From Streptosporangium subroseum (lineage in GTDB: Bacteria; Actinomycetota; Actinomycetes; Streptosporangiales; Streptosporangiaceae): a stretch of DNA of 64,000 nt. The stretch is from the NCBI RefSeq assembly GCF_900188345.1, contig NZ_FZOD01000001.1:1-64000 (forward strand). The letters are read 5' to 3'. Shown here one piece after another: positions 43,430 to 52,693 of the stretch. The translations under genes and the position numbers were made by a program. The notes beneath the pieces were generated by a model that was not told the DNA's origin, made no database searches, and saw nothing but the letters and a program-made list of their open reading frames with translations. Positions within the stretch are counted from its first letter, which is position 1, and the number at the start of each line of letters is the position of its first letter.

Positions 43430-43458
43430 TGAGATATACCGCGTAGCCACGACAGACA

Positions 43459-43557
43459 TATCCCGTCGCCGCGACAGGCTCCGCCGTAGTTGGTCCCAGC
43501 CGCTGGGATCGTGGCGACACCGAGGCCGAGGTCCGTGAGAACGGAGGCCACGCATGA
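43459..43557 (+). pseudogene. Relic of the qcrA 3' end before the second qcrB
   Basis: Thirty-two codons plus stop align with the end of QcrA: the relic contains GPSRWDRGDTEAEVRENGG where QcrA has GPSFWERGDAEAEVREKGG, and both end GHA-stop. The stop overlaps the ATG of the second qcrB just as in the original junction. A further 22-base echo of the preceding qcrA sequence lies at 43436-43457. The ribosome site GGAGG of the relic now serves the second qcrB. Confidence 0.85.
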
Positions 43558-45215
43558 GCGTCGGACCTGTCCCGAAGCCCATCGCGGGCGTGAGCAATTT
43601 CATCGACGAACGCATCGGCGCGGGAAACTTCCTCAAACGCAACCTGCGGAAGATCTTCCCCGACCACTGGTCGTTCCTGCTCGGGGAGGTCGCGCTCTAC
43701 TCGTTCGTCATCCTGCTGCTGACCGGCACGTTCCTGACGTTCTTCTTCAGGCCCAGCATGGGCGACGTCGTCTACAACGGCTCCTACCAGCCGCTACAGG
43801 GCATCACGATGTCCGAGGCGTACGCCTCGTCGCTGCACATCAGCTTCGACGTCCGCGGCGGCCTGCTGATGCGGCAGATGCACCACTGGGCCGCCCTGCT
43901 CTTCATCGCCGGCCTGATGGTGCACGCCCTGCGGGTGTTCTTCACCGGCGCCTACCGCAAGCCGCGCGAGCTCAACTGGCTGATCGGCGTCGTCCTGTTC
44001 ACGCTGGCCCTGTTCGAGGGGTTGACCGGCTACTCCCTGCCCGACGACCTGCTCTCCGGCGCCGGCCTGCGGATCACCCAGGGCGTGATTCTCTCGCTGC
44101 CCGTGGTCGGCACGTGGCTCTCCTTCTTCCTCTTCGGCGGCGAGTATCCCGGTGCGGACGTGATCTCGCGGTTCTACTCGATCCACATCCTGCTCATCCC
44201 CGGCCTCCTGCTGGCGCTCATCACCGCTCACCTGATCCTGATGTGGGTGCAGAAGCACACCCAGATGCCGGGCAAGGGCCGCACGAACGAGAACGTGGTG
44301 GGAGGCCCGTTCTACCCGTCCTTCATGGCCAAGTCGGGCGCCTACTTCATGTTCACCTTCGGCGTGATCGCGCTGCTGGGCACCGCCGCCCAGATCAACC
44401 CGATCTGGCTGTTCGGCCCCTACACGCCGTCGGACATCTCGGCGGGCTCCCAGCCCGACTTCTACATGGGCTTCCTTGAGGGCTCACTCCGCCTGATGCC
44501 CGCCTGGGAGATCAACCTCTTCGGGACGGCGGGCGGCACGTTACCGCTGAACGTGCTGATCCCGGCGCTGGTCCCGCTGGGCATCATCCTGACGGGCATG
44601 GCCCTGTATCCCTTCGTGGAGCGGTGGGTCACCGGGGACAACCGCGAGCACCACGTCGTGGACCGTCCCCGCAACAACCCGCACCGCACCTCGATCGGCA
44701 TGACGGCGATCACCTTCTACGGCCTGCTCTGGCTGATGGGCGCCAACGACGAGATCGCCGCGTTCTTCCAGGTCTCGCTGAACGTGACGACCTACGTCGG
44801 TCGCGTCCTGATCATCGTGGGCCCGATTCTGGCGTACGTCATCACCTACCGGATCTGCCTGGGCCTGCAGCGCATCGACGCGGCCACCATCGACCACGGC
44901 GTGGAGACAGGCGTGATCAAGCGCCTGCCCGACGGCGAGTACATCGAGGTGCACGCCCCGCCGGATCCGGGCATCGAGGCCCGCGTCCGGGACAAGAAGC
45001 CGGTCCCGATCATCGCCGGGGCCGACGGCGACACCCCCGACGGTGACGGCATCCCTTCCGAGAAGATGCGCCATCCGCTCGGCAGGCTCCGCGCCAAGAT
45101 GAGCAGGGCCTACGGCGGCGAGAAGATCGCCCTCACCGACGGCCACGGCGAGGACCAGGAGAAGCACGCGGCCGTCGGCCCGGGCGAGGACGACACGTCC
45201 TCTCCGGCCCGCTGA
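43554..45215 (+). CDS. qcrB: Cytochrome b subunit of the bc1 complex, second copy
   Basis: This is a full-length paralogue of the preceding gene with the same 553 residues and no insertion or deletion. By eye it is roughly 85-90 percent identical. All heme-binding His residues, the QPDFYMGF motif and the C-terminal extension are kept, so it should be functional. Differences cluster in helix surfaces, the 67-83 loop (HTVYEGSYDALKGV versus DVVYNGSYQPLQGI) and the extreme C-terminus. It lacks its own qcrA and qcrC, so it would have to pair with the subunits of the first set. A terminator and probable promoter separate the copies. Confidence 0.94.
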   Translation: MSVGPVPKPIAGVSNFIDERIGAGNFLKRNLRKIFPDHWSFLLGEVALYSFVILLLTGTFLTFFFRPSMGDVVYNGSYQPLQGITMSEAYASSLHISFDVRGGLLMRQMHHWAALLFIAGLMVHALRVFFTGAYRKPRELNWLIGVVLFTLALFEGLTGYSLPDDLLSGAGLRITQGVILSLPVVGTWLSFFLFGGEYPGADVISRFYSIHILLIPGLLLALITAHLILMWVQKHTQMPGKGRTNENVVGGPFYPSFMAKSGAYFMFTFGVIALLGTAAQINPIWLFGPYTPSDISAGSQPDFYMGFLEGSLRLMPAWEINLFGTAGGTLPLNVLIPALVPLGIILTGMALYPFVERWVTGDNREHHVVDRPRNNPHRTSIGMTAITFYGLLWLMGANDEIAAFFQVSLNVTTYVGRVLIIVGPILAYVITYRICLGLQRIDAATIDHGVETGVIKRLPDGEYIEVHAPPDPGIEARVRDKKPVPIIAGADGDTPDGDGIPSEKMRHPLGRLRAKMSRAYGGEKIALTDGHGEDQEKHAAVGPGEDDTSSPAR

Positions 45216-45305
45216 CCGATCATCACCGGCCCCACAGCCGGGCCATCGGCCGACGGCACGGGTCCGGCTGCACGGCCGCCCGAGGACGTCACGGTCATCT
45301 CTGTG

Positions 45306-45646
45306 CGCTTCAGGGGGCTTCAGGGAGCCGCCACGGCCGCGGCTGGGCTTCTTTCCTCAACAGACGTCAGTGGTCACGTCAGCGTGCTTCAGGGAGCCGC
45401 CACGGACGCAACCGGGCCGCTCAGGGCACCGCGGGTCAGGCGGACCCGCTCAGGGAGGTCACGGTTACGTCTGTACGCCTCGGAGAGCGGCCACGGTCGT
45501 GACCGGGCCGCTCAGGGCGCTCACGGGGTCAGGGCAAAGACCACTCAAGGAACGCCAGGGGTCAGAAGGCCGCTCAGGGCGCCACGGATCAGGCAGGCCG
45601 CTCGGGGAACGCCACGGTCACGCCTGGACGCTCAGACGTCCTCGGT
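45306..45646. repeat. Degenerate 30-bp tandem array
   Basis: The whole gap between the second qcrB and the L,D-transpeptidase gene (45216-45631) has no gene. From about 45386 a unit near GCCGCTCAGGG-N3-5-CACGG recurs at intervals close to 30 bases (45386, 45416, 45446, 45476, 45507, 45539, 45569, 45597), with two more diverged copies before it and a partial one after. The array runs over the stop codon of the transpeptidase gene. Reading frames through it are not conserved, so I treat it as non-coding. Confidence 0.7.
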
Positions 45647-46882
45647 GGTGAAGTGCTTGACGCTGCTCCACTTGAGCCACTCTTTCCAGTTCTCCTGCCA
45701 GTGGCCCCAGCCGTTCGTGGGCTCCAGCGGGCGGGGCGAGCCGGTGATGATGATCGGGTCCCCGATCAGGGTGTTGTCGATGAACCACTTGGCGTTGTCG
45801 GGGCTGACGTTGACGCAGCCGTGGCTCACGTTGGAGTAGCCCTGGGAACCGACCGACCACGGGGCGCTGTGGATGTACTCACCGCTGTTGGAGATGCGGA
45901 CGGTGTTGTAGACGGTCATCTGGTAGTAGCCGGCCGAGCCGGGCCCGATGCCGGGGGAGGTCATGACGGTGACCGGCTCGCGGGACATGGCCAGGTGTAT
46001 GCCGCTGGTCGTGTGGTACTTCCAGACGCCGCCCTGGCCCGCGCTCATGGGCATCCGGCGGACCGTCTTGCCGTCGCGCTTCACGGTGAGCTGGTGGGAG
46101 TTGGTGCTGCCCCGGGTGATCTGGGAGCGGCCGACCTTGAAGTCGATCTCCTGGTTCCGCTTGCCGTACAGGCCCGCGCCGCCGCGCACTCCCGCGAGAC
46201 GGGCCTCGACCCGGACCTTGGTGCGGGCCGGCCAGAAGTGCTTCGGGCGGAAGTGCACGGTCTTGTTGTCGAACCAGTGCCACGCCCCGAGGACCGGCTT
46301 GGACGTGTGGATGAACAGATTCCGCTCGACGGAGACGCGATCGGTGATGTCCTTGTCGAAGGTGATCATCACCGGCATGCCGACACCGACGGTCAGGCCG
46401 GTCGTGTCCTTGCTCGGCATGAGGCTCTCGATGGCGAAGGTCCCCTTTTCCTTCACGGTGGAGAAGGAGCTGGTCTTCCGGGTGACCGCGCCCGCCGCGT
46501 TCAACGCCGTCACGGTGACCTCGTAGGAGGCTCCTGGTGCCGCTGTGCCGCGGCTGCGCCACTGGGTGTGGTCAGCGCTCAGAACGCCCTGCAGAGAGCC
46601 CTGTGCGCCCTTGACGGCCTTCACGGTGACCTCTTTCAGGGTCCCGCCGTCCGCGGCGACCATGATGGTCGTGTCCGTCGGCACGTCGCGCGTCCTGTCG
46701 AGGGGGGTCACGGCCACGGCGGCGTTGGCATGTTGCGGAACGCCCCCGGCGTCGTCGTTCTTGACGGCGGTGGTCGACGAACATGAGGTCGCCAGCACCA
46801 GGACCAGCAATCCCGCCCCCTGGATCGAACCACGGATCGCGTGCCCCACTTGAACTCCCCTGTCCAGGACTGATCTGCTCAT
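45632..46882 (-). CDS. L,D-transpeptidase lipoprotein (YkuD)
   Basis: This is a 416-residue enzyme that makes 3-3 crosslinks in peptidoglycan outside the membrane. A signal with lipobox LATSCSS is followed by two immunoglobulin-like domains and the YkuD domain with IHSAPWSVGSQGYSNVSHGCVNVSPDNAKWF, including the catalytic Cys, and a C-terminal tail with aromatic residues. This layout matches LdtMt2-like proteins. The last codons and the stop lie in the 30-bp repeat array. Confidence 0.94.
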   Translation of the reverse strand: MSRSVLDRGVQVGHAIRGSIQGAGLLVLVLATSCSSTTAVKNDDAGGVPQHANAAVAVTPLDRTRDVPTDTTIMVAADGGTLKEVTVKAVKGAQGSLQGVLSADHTQWRSRGTAAPGASYEVTVTALNAAGAVTRKTSSFSTVKEKGTFAIESLMPSKDTTGLTVGVGMPVMITFDKDITDRVSVERNLFIHTSKPVLGAWHWFDNKTVHFRPKHFWPARTKVRVEARLAGVRGGAGLYGKRNQEIDFKVGRSQITRGSTNSHQLTVKRDGKTVRRMPMSAGQGGVWKYHTTSGIHLAMSREPVTVMTSPGIGPGSAGYYQMTVYNTVRISNSGEYIHSAPWSVGSQGYSNVSHGCVNVSPDNAKWFIDNTLIGDPIIITGSPRPLEPTNGWGHWQENWKEWLKWSSVKHFTTEDV

Positions 46883-46954
46883 CCTGTTATTACCCGGAGT
46901 AAGCGATTGACCACATAAGACATCCGACCAGAGGTGCTAATAAACGCCAAAAAA

Positions 46955-46981
46955 CGGACCATGGAAGTTTTCCATGGTCCG
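46955..46981 (-). terminator. Terminator of the ctaC-ctaD-ctaF operon
   Basis: The arms CGGACCATGGAA and TTCCATGGTCCG pair perfectly with a three-base loop, and on the minus strand a TTTTTT tract follows. It is a textbook rho-independent terminator. Confidence 0.93.
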
Positions 46982-47004
46982 CTCTTCGGTGAAGCTCGTG
47001 GGGA

Positions 47005-47400
47005 TCAGTGCGAGAAGTGACCCCTGTAGTACTCGAAGACGAATCCGATCATGCTCATGATGATCGCGAAAACGCCGATCAGGAACATCCACCAGCCGAT
47101 GACGATGCCGACCGCGCTGAGCGCGACAGCCAGGCAGACGAAGAGCGGCCACCAGCTGTGCGGGCTGAAGAAGCCGAGCTCCCCCGCGCCGTCGCTGATC
47201 TCGCCCTGCTTGTTGTCCTCCGGCTGCTCGCCGATGCGGCGAGCGGTGTACATCAGGTAGTAACCGATCATGAACGCGAAGCCCACCGAGATGGCCATCG
47301 CCGTCGTGCCGACCGGCTCCTTGGACCAGTACCAGTAGACGACGTCCACGGCGGCGAAGAAGACCCCGCAGAGGATGAACAACCAGCCCTGGACCTTCAT
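47005..47400 (-). CDS. ctaF: Cytochrome c oxidase subunit IV (actinobacterial)
   Basis: This is a 131-residue accessory membrane subunit of the aa3 oxidase, with four membrane helices and the family pattern [12 protein letters not shown] and [16 protein letters not shown]. It overlaps ctaD by four bases (ATGA), so the two are coupled. A strong terminator follows 24 bases downstream. Confidence 0.93.
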   Translation of the reverse strand: MKVQGWLFILCGVFFAAVDVVYWYWSKEPVGTTAMAISVGFAFMIGYYLMYTARRIGEQPEDNKQGEISDGAGELGFFSPHSWWPLFVCLAVALSAVGIVIGWWMFLIGVFAIIMSMIGFVFEYYRGHFSH

Positions 47401-49058
47401 CGGGTCTCCTCCAGCTCACGTTTGGCCGAAACGTGGGGGTACTTGAGGTCGAACGCCGGGCGCTCGGACCGGATCTGCGGAAGCGAGGTGAAGTTGTGCC
47501 TCGGCGGCGGGCAGGAGGTCGCCCACTCCAGCGAGTTGCCGAAGCCCCACGGGTCGTCCACGGTGACCTTCGGAGCGTTCTTGTAGGTGTGCCAGACGTT
47601 GTACAGGAACGGCAACGTGGAGGCGCCCAGCAGGAACGCACCGACCGAGGAGATCATGTTGAGGTTGGTGAAGCCGTCGAGCGGGCTGTAGTTCGCGTAC
47701 CGCCGCGGGAAGCCCTCCGCACCCAGCCAGTGCTGGACCAGGAAGGTGGTGTGGAAACCGACGAACAGCGTCCAGAAGTGCACCTTGCCCAGGCGGTCGT
47801 TCAGCATCTTGCCGGTGAACTTGGGCCACCAGAAGTAGAAGCCGGAGAACATCGCGAACACCACGGTGCCGAAGACCACGTAGTGGAAGTGCGCCACCAC
47901 GAAGTAGGAGTCGGACACCTGGAAGTCCAGCGGCGGCGAGGCCAGGATGACGCCGGTCAGACCACCGAACAGGAAGGTGATCAGGAATCCGATGGCGAAC
48001 AGCATCGGCGTCTCGAAGGACAGGTGTCCCCGCCACATGGTTCCGACCCAGTTGAAGAACTTCACGCCGGTCGGAACCGCGATCAGGAACGTCATGAAGG
48101 AGAAGAACGGCAGCAGCACCTGACCGGTGGCGAACATGTGGTGCGCCCACACCGTGATCGACAGACCCGCGATCGTGATGGTCGCGCCGACCAGGCCGAT
48201 GTAACCGAACAGCGGCTTGCGGCTGAAGACCGGCAGCACCTCGGTGATGATCCCGAAGAACGGCAGCGCGATGATGTAGACCTCGGGATGACCGAAGAAC
48301 CAGAACAGGTGCTGCCAGAGCAGCGCACCGCCGGTGTTCGAGTCGAATATGTGTGTGCCGAGCTTGCGGTCGGCCTCCAGCGCGAGCAGCGCGGCGGCCA
48401 GCACCGGGAAGGCCATCAGCACCAGGATCGCGGTGAGCAGGACGTTCCAGGTGAAGAGCGGCAGCCGGAACATGGTCATGCCGGGGGCGCGCATGCAGAT
48501 GATCGTGGTGATGAAGTTGACCGCGCCGAGGATCGTGCCCAGACCGCTGATGGTCAGGCCGACGAACCACAGGTCACCGCCGATACCGGGCGAGGTGATC
48601 GCGTTCGACAGCGGGGTGTACGCCGTCCAGCCGAAGCTGGCCGCGCCGCCCGGGGTAAGGAAACCCGACAGGGCGATGAGGCTGCCGAAGGTGAAGAGCC
48701 AGTAGCTGACCATGTTCAGACGCGGGAAGGCCACGTCCGGCGCGCCGATCTGCAGCGGCATGAGCTCGTTGGCGAAACCCGCGAACAGCGGCGTCGCGAA
48801 CATGAGCAGCATGATCGTGCCGTGCATGGTGAACAGCTGGTTGAACTGCTCGTTGCTCGTGATCTGCAGGCCCGGCTGCGCCAGCTCCGCTCGCATGATC
48901 AGCGCCATGACGCCGCCGATCAGGAAGAAGATGAACGAGGTGATCAGGTAGAGATGTCCGATGATCTTGTGATCGGTGGACGACGCCCACTTCGCGATGA
49001 CGGAGCCCTTGCGGGTCGTCACCGGCGCGAGGGCGACAGGTTCGTTAAGTGCGGTCAT
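47397..49058 (-). CDS. ctaD: Cytochrome c oxidase subunit I
   Basis: This 553-residue subunit carries heme a and the heme a3-CuB centre and pumps protons. Ligands are visible in [10 protein letters not shown] (CuB His and crosslinked Tyr), WAHHMFATG (two CuB His), and HFHYVVFG (heme His pair). Twelve helices are expected. It overlaps ctaC by four bases. Confidence 0.96.
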   Translation of the reverse strand: MTALNEPVALAPVTTRKGSVIAKWASSTDHKIIGHLYLITSFIFFLIGGVMALIMRAELAQPGLQITSNEQFNQLFTMHGTIMLLMFATPLFAGFANELMPLQIGAPDVAFPRLNMVSYWLFTFGSLIALSGFLTPGGAASFGWTAYTPLSNAITSPGIGGDLWFVGLTISGLGTILGAVNFITTIICMRAPGMTMFRLPLFTWNVLLTAILVLMAFPVLAAALLALEADRKLGTHIFDSNTGGALLWQHLFWFFGHPEVYIIALPFFGIITEVLPVFSRKPLFGYIGLVGATITIAGLSITVWAHHMFATGQVLLPFFSFMTFLIAVPTGVKFFNWVGTMWRGHLSFETPMLFAIGFLITFLFGGLTGVILASPPLDFQVSDSYFVVAHFHYVVFGTVVFAMFSGFYFWWPKFTGKMLNDRLGKVHFWTLFVGFHTTFLVQHWLGAEGFPRRYANYSPLDGFTNLNMISSVGAFLLGASTLPFLYNVWHTYKNAPKVTVDDPWGFGNSLEWATSCPPPRHNFTSLPQIRSERPAFDLKYPHVSAKRELEETR

Positions 49059-49852
49059 TGGGCACCCGCCTGGCTAGCGATGTACTGGTCGTACTCGGCC
49101 GGTGAGACAAGCTTCACCGAGAAGAGCATCCGGCTGTGGTCCACACCGCAGAGCTCGGCGCAGCGGCCGGCGAAGACTCCGGGCTTGTTCAGCGTCTCGA
49201 TCTCGAACTTGTTGGTCACGCCCGGGATCACGTCACGCTTGAAGAGGAAGGCCGGCACCCAGAAGGAGTGGATGACGTCGGGCGAGTTGAGGTCGAACTC
49301 GACCTTCTTGCCCATCGGGAGCACCAGCTGCGGCCCCTGGAGATAGTCGGCGACGGGCGTGCCGACGACCTGGGCCGTCTTACCGGCGTACTCGCTCGTG
49401 AAGCGCCAGCTCCACTGGAAGCCCTCAACCTTGACCTTCACGTCGGGAGTGCCGGACACCACGTTGACGTAGTCCTGGTCTCGCGCGGTGAAGAAGAAGA
49501 AAACACCGACCATGATGATCGGCACCACCGTATAGAGAATCTCGATCGGCAGGTTGTACCGCACCTGAGGCGGCAACTCCTCCTTCGAGTGCTTCTTCTT
49601 GCGGTGGAAGGCAACGGACCAGAGGATCAGGCCCCACACGACCACACCGGTGGCGAGAGCGGCGATCCAGGATCCGTTCCACAAACTCTGGACGGTCTCA
49701 GCCTGCTTGGTGATACCGACGGGCATACCGCCACGGGACCACTCATCGGCACTGCACGCCGTCGCGGACACCATCAGCAGCGCCAGAGCGGCAGCGCGTG
49801 GCACCCGGCGGCGGGCCAACGGACGCCGTGCAGAACGGCGGGTCGGACTCAC
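49055..49852 (-). CDS. ctaC: Cytochrome c oxidase subunit II
   Basis: This 265-residue lipoprotein subunit accepts electrons at the CuA centre. A basic N-terminus precedes the lipobox SATACS, then two membrane helices and the cupredoxin domain with [17 protein letters not shown] and [14 protein letters not shown], which holds all CuA ligands. The GTG at 49852 is chosen by homology; an in-frame GTG at 49888 would extend it into the palindromic leader. Confidence 0.94.
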   Translation of the reverse strand: MSPTRRSARRPLARRRVPRAAALALLMVSATACSADEWSRGGMPVGITKQAETVQSLWNGSWIAALATGVVVWGLILWSVAFHRKKKHSKEELPPQVRYNLPIEILYTVVPIIMVGVFFFFTARDQDYVNVVSGTPDVKVKVEGFQWSWRFTSEYAGKTAQVVGTPVADYLQGPQLVLPMGKKVEFDLNSPDVIHSFWVPAFLFKRDVIPGVTNKFEIETLNKPGVFAGRCAELCGVDHSRMLFSVKLVSPAEYDQYIASQAGAQ

Positions 49853-49875
49853 GGATCGCCTACCCCACAGAGGAA

Positions 49876-49896
49876 GCCCAGGAGTCACTCCTGGGC
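49876..49896. promoter_or_regulatory. 21-base palindrome in the ctaC leader
   Basis: GCCCAGGAGT and ACTCCTGGGC flank a single central C, a perfect inverted repeat about 25 bases upstream of the ctaC start. It may be an operator or an RNA hairpin that controls ctaC. It does not look like a terminator because no gene ends here. Confidence 0.5.
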
Positions 49897-49992
49897 GGTC
49901 GTTTATTCGTATTCACGGCTTGTAGTTCACAGCTTTACGCTGGGGGACACATTAGCGCGGACTGGGCCCGCCCCCCCGCGCAGCCCCCGCTT

Positions 49993-50008
49993 GCACCACG
50001 CGTGGTGC
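49993..50008. promoter_or_regulatory. 16-base palindrome before the cysteine desulfurase gene
   Basis: GCACCACGCGTGGTGC is perfectly self-complementary and ends 12 bases before the GTG start. This is a likely operator for an unknown regulator. Confidence 0.5.
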
Positions 50009-50020
50009 GACGATTGGGAG

Positions 50021-51157
50021 GTGGCGTACTTCGACGCGGCCTCCACGGAGCCGCTGCACCCTCAGGCGCGCGAGGCTCTGATCGCGGCGCTCGACGTCGG
50101 CTGGGCCGACCCCGCAAGGCTGTACGGCCCCGCCCGCCGGGCAAGAATGTTACTCGAACAGGCCAGGACAGAGGTCGCGGAAGCGCTCGGAGCCCGCCCC
50201 GACGAGGTCGCGTTCACCTCGTCCGGCACGCAGGCGATCCATCTCGGCGTGCTCGGCACCCTGCACGGGCGGCGCAGGGCCGGCCGCCGCCTGGTGACCT
50301 CGGCGGTGGAGCACTCCAGCGTGCTGCACGCCGCCGGGATCCACGAACGCGACGGCGGCTCGGTCGAGACGGTCGGCGTCGGCCTCACCGGCGCGGTGGA
50401 CCTGACCGCCTTCCGGAAGGCGGTCCTCGCGGAGGGTACGGCCCTGGCCTGCCTCCAGAGCGCCAACCACGAGGTCGGGACGGTTCAGCCGATCGCCGAG
50501 GCCGCGGCGGTGTGCGCCGAGGCGGGGGTGCCCCTGCTGGTGGACGCCGCGCAGACCGCGGGCCGGATGCCGTCGCCGGGCGGCTGGTCGGTGCTGACCG
50601 CGAGCGCGCACAAGTGGGGCGGCCCGGCCGGGGTCGGCGTGCTGGTGATCCGCAAGGGCACCCGGTGGCGCACCCCGCTCCCCGAGGACGACCGCGAACA
50701 CCGCCGCGTACCCGGTTTCGAGAACGTGCCGGCGATCGTCGCGGCGGCCGCCGCGCTCCGTGCCACGGTGGCCGAGTCGGGCACGGAGTCGGCCAGGCTC
50801 TCGGCGCTCGTGAACCGGATCAGAACCGAGGTGCCCCGGCTGGTCCCCGATGTCGAGGTCATCGGCGATCCCGTCGCGCGCGCGCCACATATCGTCACCT
50901 TTTCGTGTCTTTACGTAGAGGGCGAGGCGTTGCTGACCGAGCTCGACAAAGCTGGATTCGCCGTATCGTCCGGCAGTTCGTGCACGGCGAGTACGCTTCG
51001 TCCGTCACATGTTTTGGAGGCCATGGGCGTGCTCACGCACGGGAACGTGCGGGTGTCGCTGCCCCGGGGCACCTCCGCGACGGATGTCGACCGCTTCCTC
51101 TCCGTCCTGCCTGAGATGGTGAGAAGGATTCGCGAGGACGCGGGAGTAAAACAATGA
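50021..51157 (+). CDS. Cysteine desulfurase
   Basis: This is a 378-residue PLP enzyme that removes sulfur from cysteine as persulfide. It shows AVEHSSV, SANHEVGT, VDAAQTAG and the PLP Lys in TASAHKWGGPAG. The catalytic Cys is in SSGSSCTASTLRPSHVLEAMG. It is the NifS/IscS-like type. The GTG at 50021 is chosen by homology; no clear ribosome site is visible, and a palindrome lies in front. TusA follows 25 bases downstream, so sulfur is probably passed to it. Confidence 0.92.
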   Translation: MAYFDAASTEPLHPQAREALIAALDVGWADPARLYGPARRARMLLEQARTEVAEALGARPDEVAFTSSGTQAIHLGVLGTLHGRRRAGRRLVTSAVEHSSVLHAAGIHERDGGSVETVGVGLTGAVDLTAFRKAVLAEGTALACLQSANHEVGTVQPIAEAAAVCAEAGVPLLVDAAQTAGRMPSPGGWSVLTASAHKWGGPAGVGVLVIRKGTRWRTPLPEDDREHRRVPGFENVPAIVAAAAALRATVAESGTESARLSALVNRIRTEVPRLVPDVEVIGDPVARAPHIVTFSCLYVEGEALLTELDKAGFAVSSGSSCTASTLRPSHVLEAMGVLTHGNVRVSLPRGTSATDVDRFLSVLPEMVRRIREDAGVKQ

Positions 51158-51182
51158 TCAATATTCGGGGAGTGAAGACTTC

Positions 51183-51452
51183 ATGACGTCCGGCCAGGCC
51201 ACCCCGGAGGGATCCGCACAGCCCCCGGCGCTGACCATCGACGCGCTGGGCAAGAAGTGCCCGATCCCCATCATCATGCTCGCCGCGCAGATCAACGACG
51301 TCCCGCGCAACGGGATCGTCGCGGTCCTCGCCGACGACCCCGCCGCCTTCAGCGACATCCCGGCCTGGTGCCGGTTGAAGTCGCACCACCACGTGGGCAG
51401 CTACGAGCTCCCCCAGCGCGGCTGGGCGATCCACGTGCGGCGTAACTACTGA
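51183..51452 (+). CDS. tusA: TusA-family sulfurtransferase
   Basis: This is an 89-residue sulfur carrier with the catalytic Cys in GKKCPIPIIM and the family strand DDPAAFSDIPAWCRLKSHH. It relays persulfide sulfur from the upstream cysteine desulfurase to tRNA thiolation, cofactor synthesis or other acceptors. A GGGAG site precedes the ATG. The acceptor is not encoded here. Confidence 0.9.
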   Translation: MTSGQATPEGSAQPPALTIDALGKKCPIPIIMLAAQINDVPRNGIVAVLADDPAAFSDIPAWCRLKSHHHVGSYELPQRGWAIHVRRNY

Positions 51453-51573
51453 TCCTTCCGGCGTACGGCGTCGCGGCGAGCGGCCGGGTCCGGGCGAGGA
51501 GCGTGTCGTACGGCGAGCCGGGTGGCGGCGGTGGGCCTCCACCCGGCTTGGCCGTACGTGCCGAGAAGAAGGC

Positions 51574-52560
51574 TCAGGCGTGGTGGCACTTCACGAACTG
51601 GGCCACCTCGTCGGCGGCGGCGGCGCCGTAGGCGTCGGCGAAGCGGTCCAGGAAGACCTTCTGGCCGAGCTCGTACTCCTGGCCGCCGACGCACTCCAGC
51701 ACGTGGGTGGCCGTGAGGTTGCCGGCCTGGCCGCAGCGCTCCAGGGGCAGGCCCCAGCCCAGGGCCGCCAGGAAGCCGGCGCGGAAGGCGTCGCCCACGC
51801 CCGTGGGGTCGGCCTTGCCGAGCTCGGGGGCCGGGGGGACGTGCAGGGACGGCTCGCCCTTGCGGTCGATCACGACGCCCTTGGGACCGAGCGTGGTGAC
51901 GCGGACGCCGACCCTGTCGAGGATCTCCTCGTCGGACCAGCCGGTCTTCTGCTCGATCAGACCCTTTTCGTAGTCGTTGCTGAAGAGGTAGGCGGCACCG
52001 TCGACCAGCAGGCGGATGTGCTCTCCGGGCATCCGCGCGAGCTGCTGCGAGGGGTCGGCGGCGAAGGGGATGCCGCGCTGGCGGGCCTCTTCGGTGTGCC
52101 GGAGCATCGCGTCGGGGTCGTTGGGGCTGATGAGCACCAGGTCGAGACCGCCGAGCCGCTGGGCGATCGGGCCGAGCTCGATCTGCCGGGCCTCGGCCAT
52201 CGCACCGGTGTAGAACGACGCGATCTGGTTGTGATCCTCGTCGGTGGTGCACAGGAACCGAGCGGTGTGATGGAGCTCGGAGACGTATACCGAGTCGCAG
52301 TCGACACCGTGTCGTTCGAGCCAGGACCGGTAGTCGGCGAAGTCCGTGCCGACCGCTCCGATCAGGATGGGCGTGAGTCCCAGGCAGCCCATGCCGAAGG
52401 CGATGTTGGCCGCGCAGCCGCCACGGCGGATCTGCAGTTCGTCCACAAGGAAAGAAAGGGATATCCGGTCGAGCTGCTCGGCGATGAGCTGGTCGCCGAA
52501 GCGCCCGGGAAAAGTCATCAGATGATCGGTCGCGATGGAGCCGGTGACGGCGATGCGCAC
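51574..52560 (-). CDS. adoK: PfkB-family sugar kinase, probable adenosine kinase
   Basis: This is a 328-residue ribokinase-fold enzyme. It has the glycine-rich RRGGCAANIAFGMGCLG and the catalytic DPTGVGDAFRAGFL. The sequence resembles mycobacterial AdoK, whose gene also lies near ctaC, so adenosine is the likely substrate. A GAGGAG site lies nine bases before the GTG. Confidence 0.87.
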   Translation of the reverse strand: MRIAVTGSIATDHLMTFPGRFGDQLIAEQLDRISLSFLVDELQIRRGGCAANIAFGMGCLGLTPILIGAVGTDFADYRSWLERHGVDCDSVYVSELHHTARFLCTTDEDHNQIASFYTGAMAEARQIELGPIAQRLGGLDLVLISPNDPDAMLRHTEEARQRGIPFAADPSQQLARMPGEHIRLLVDGAAYLFSNDYEKGLIEQKTGWSDEEILDRVGVRVTTLGPKGVVIDRKGEPSLHVPPAPELGKADPTGVGDAFRAGFLAALGWGLPLERCGQAGNLTATHVLECVGGQEYELGQKVFLDRFADAYGAAAADEVAQFVKCHHA

Positions 52561-52638
52561 GGGGTTCTTCTCCTCGTTGTCTGCATCTCAGGGAACGGTA
52601 GGTGTGAAACCACGCAAGAATACGGGACCGGACAGGCA

Positions 52639-52686
52639 CACGAAGGCCCCGCGAGGTGACTGATGTCACCCCGCGGGGCCTTCGTG
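52639..52686 (-). terminator. Terminator of erpA
   Basis: The arms CACGAAGGCCCCGC and GCGGGGCCTTCGTG, plus an inner GGTGAC/GTCACC, form a long imperfect hairpin just after the erpA stop. Confidence 0.75.
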
Positions 52687-52693
52687 TTGTCGC

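Noticed and set aside
45303..45839. Plus-strand open frame of 178 codons over the repeat array
   Set aside because: It follows the degenerate 30-bp array and then antisense transpeptidase sequence, with no family resemblance or ribosome site.
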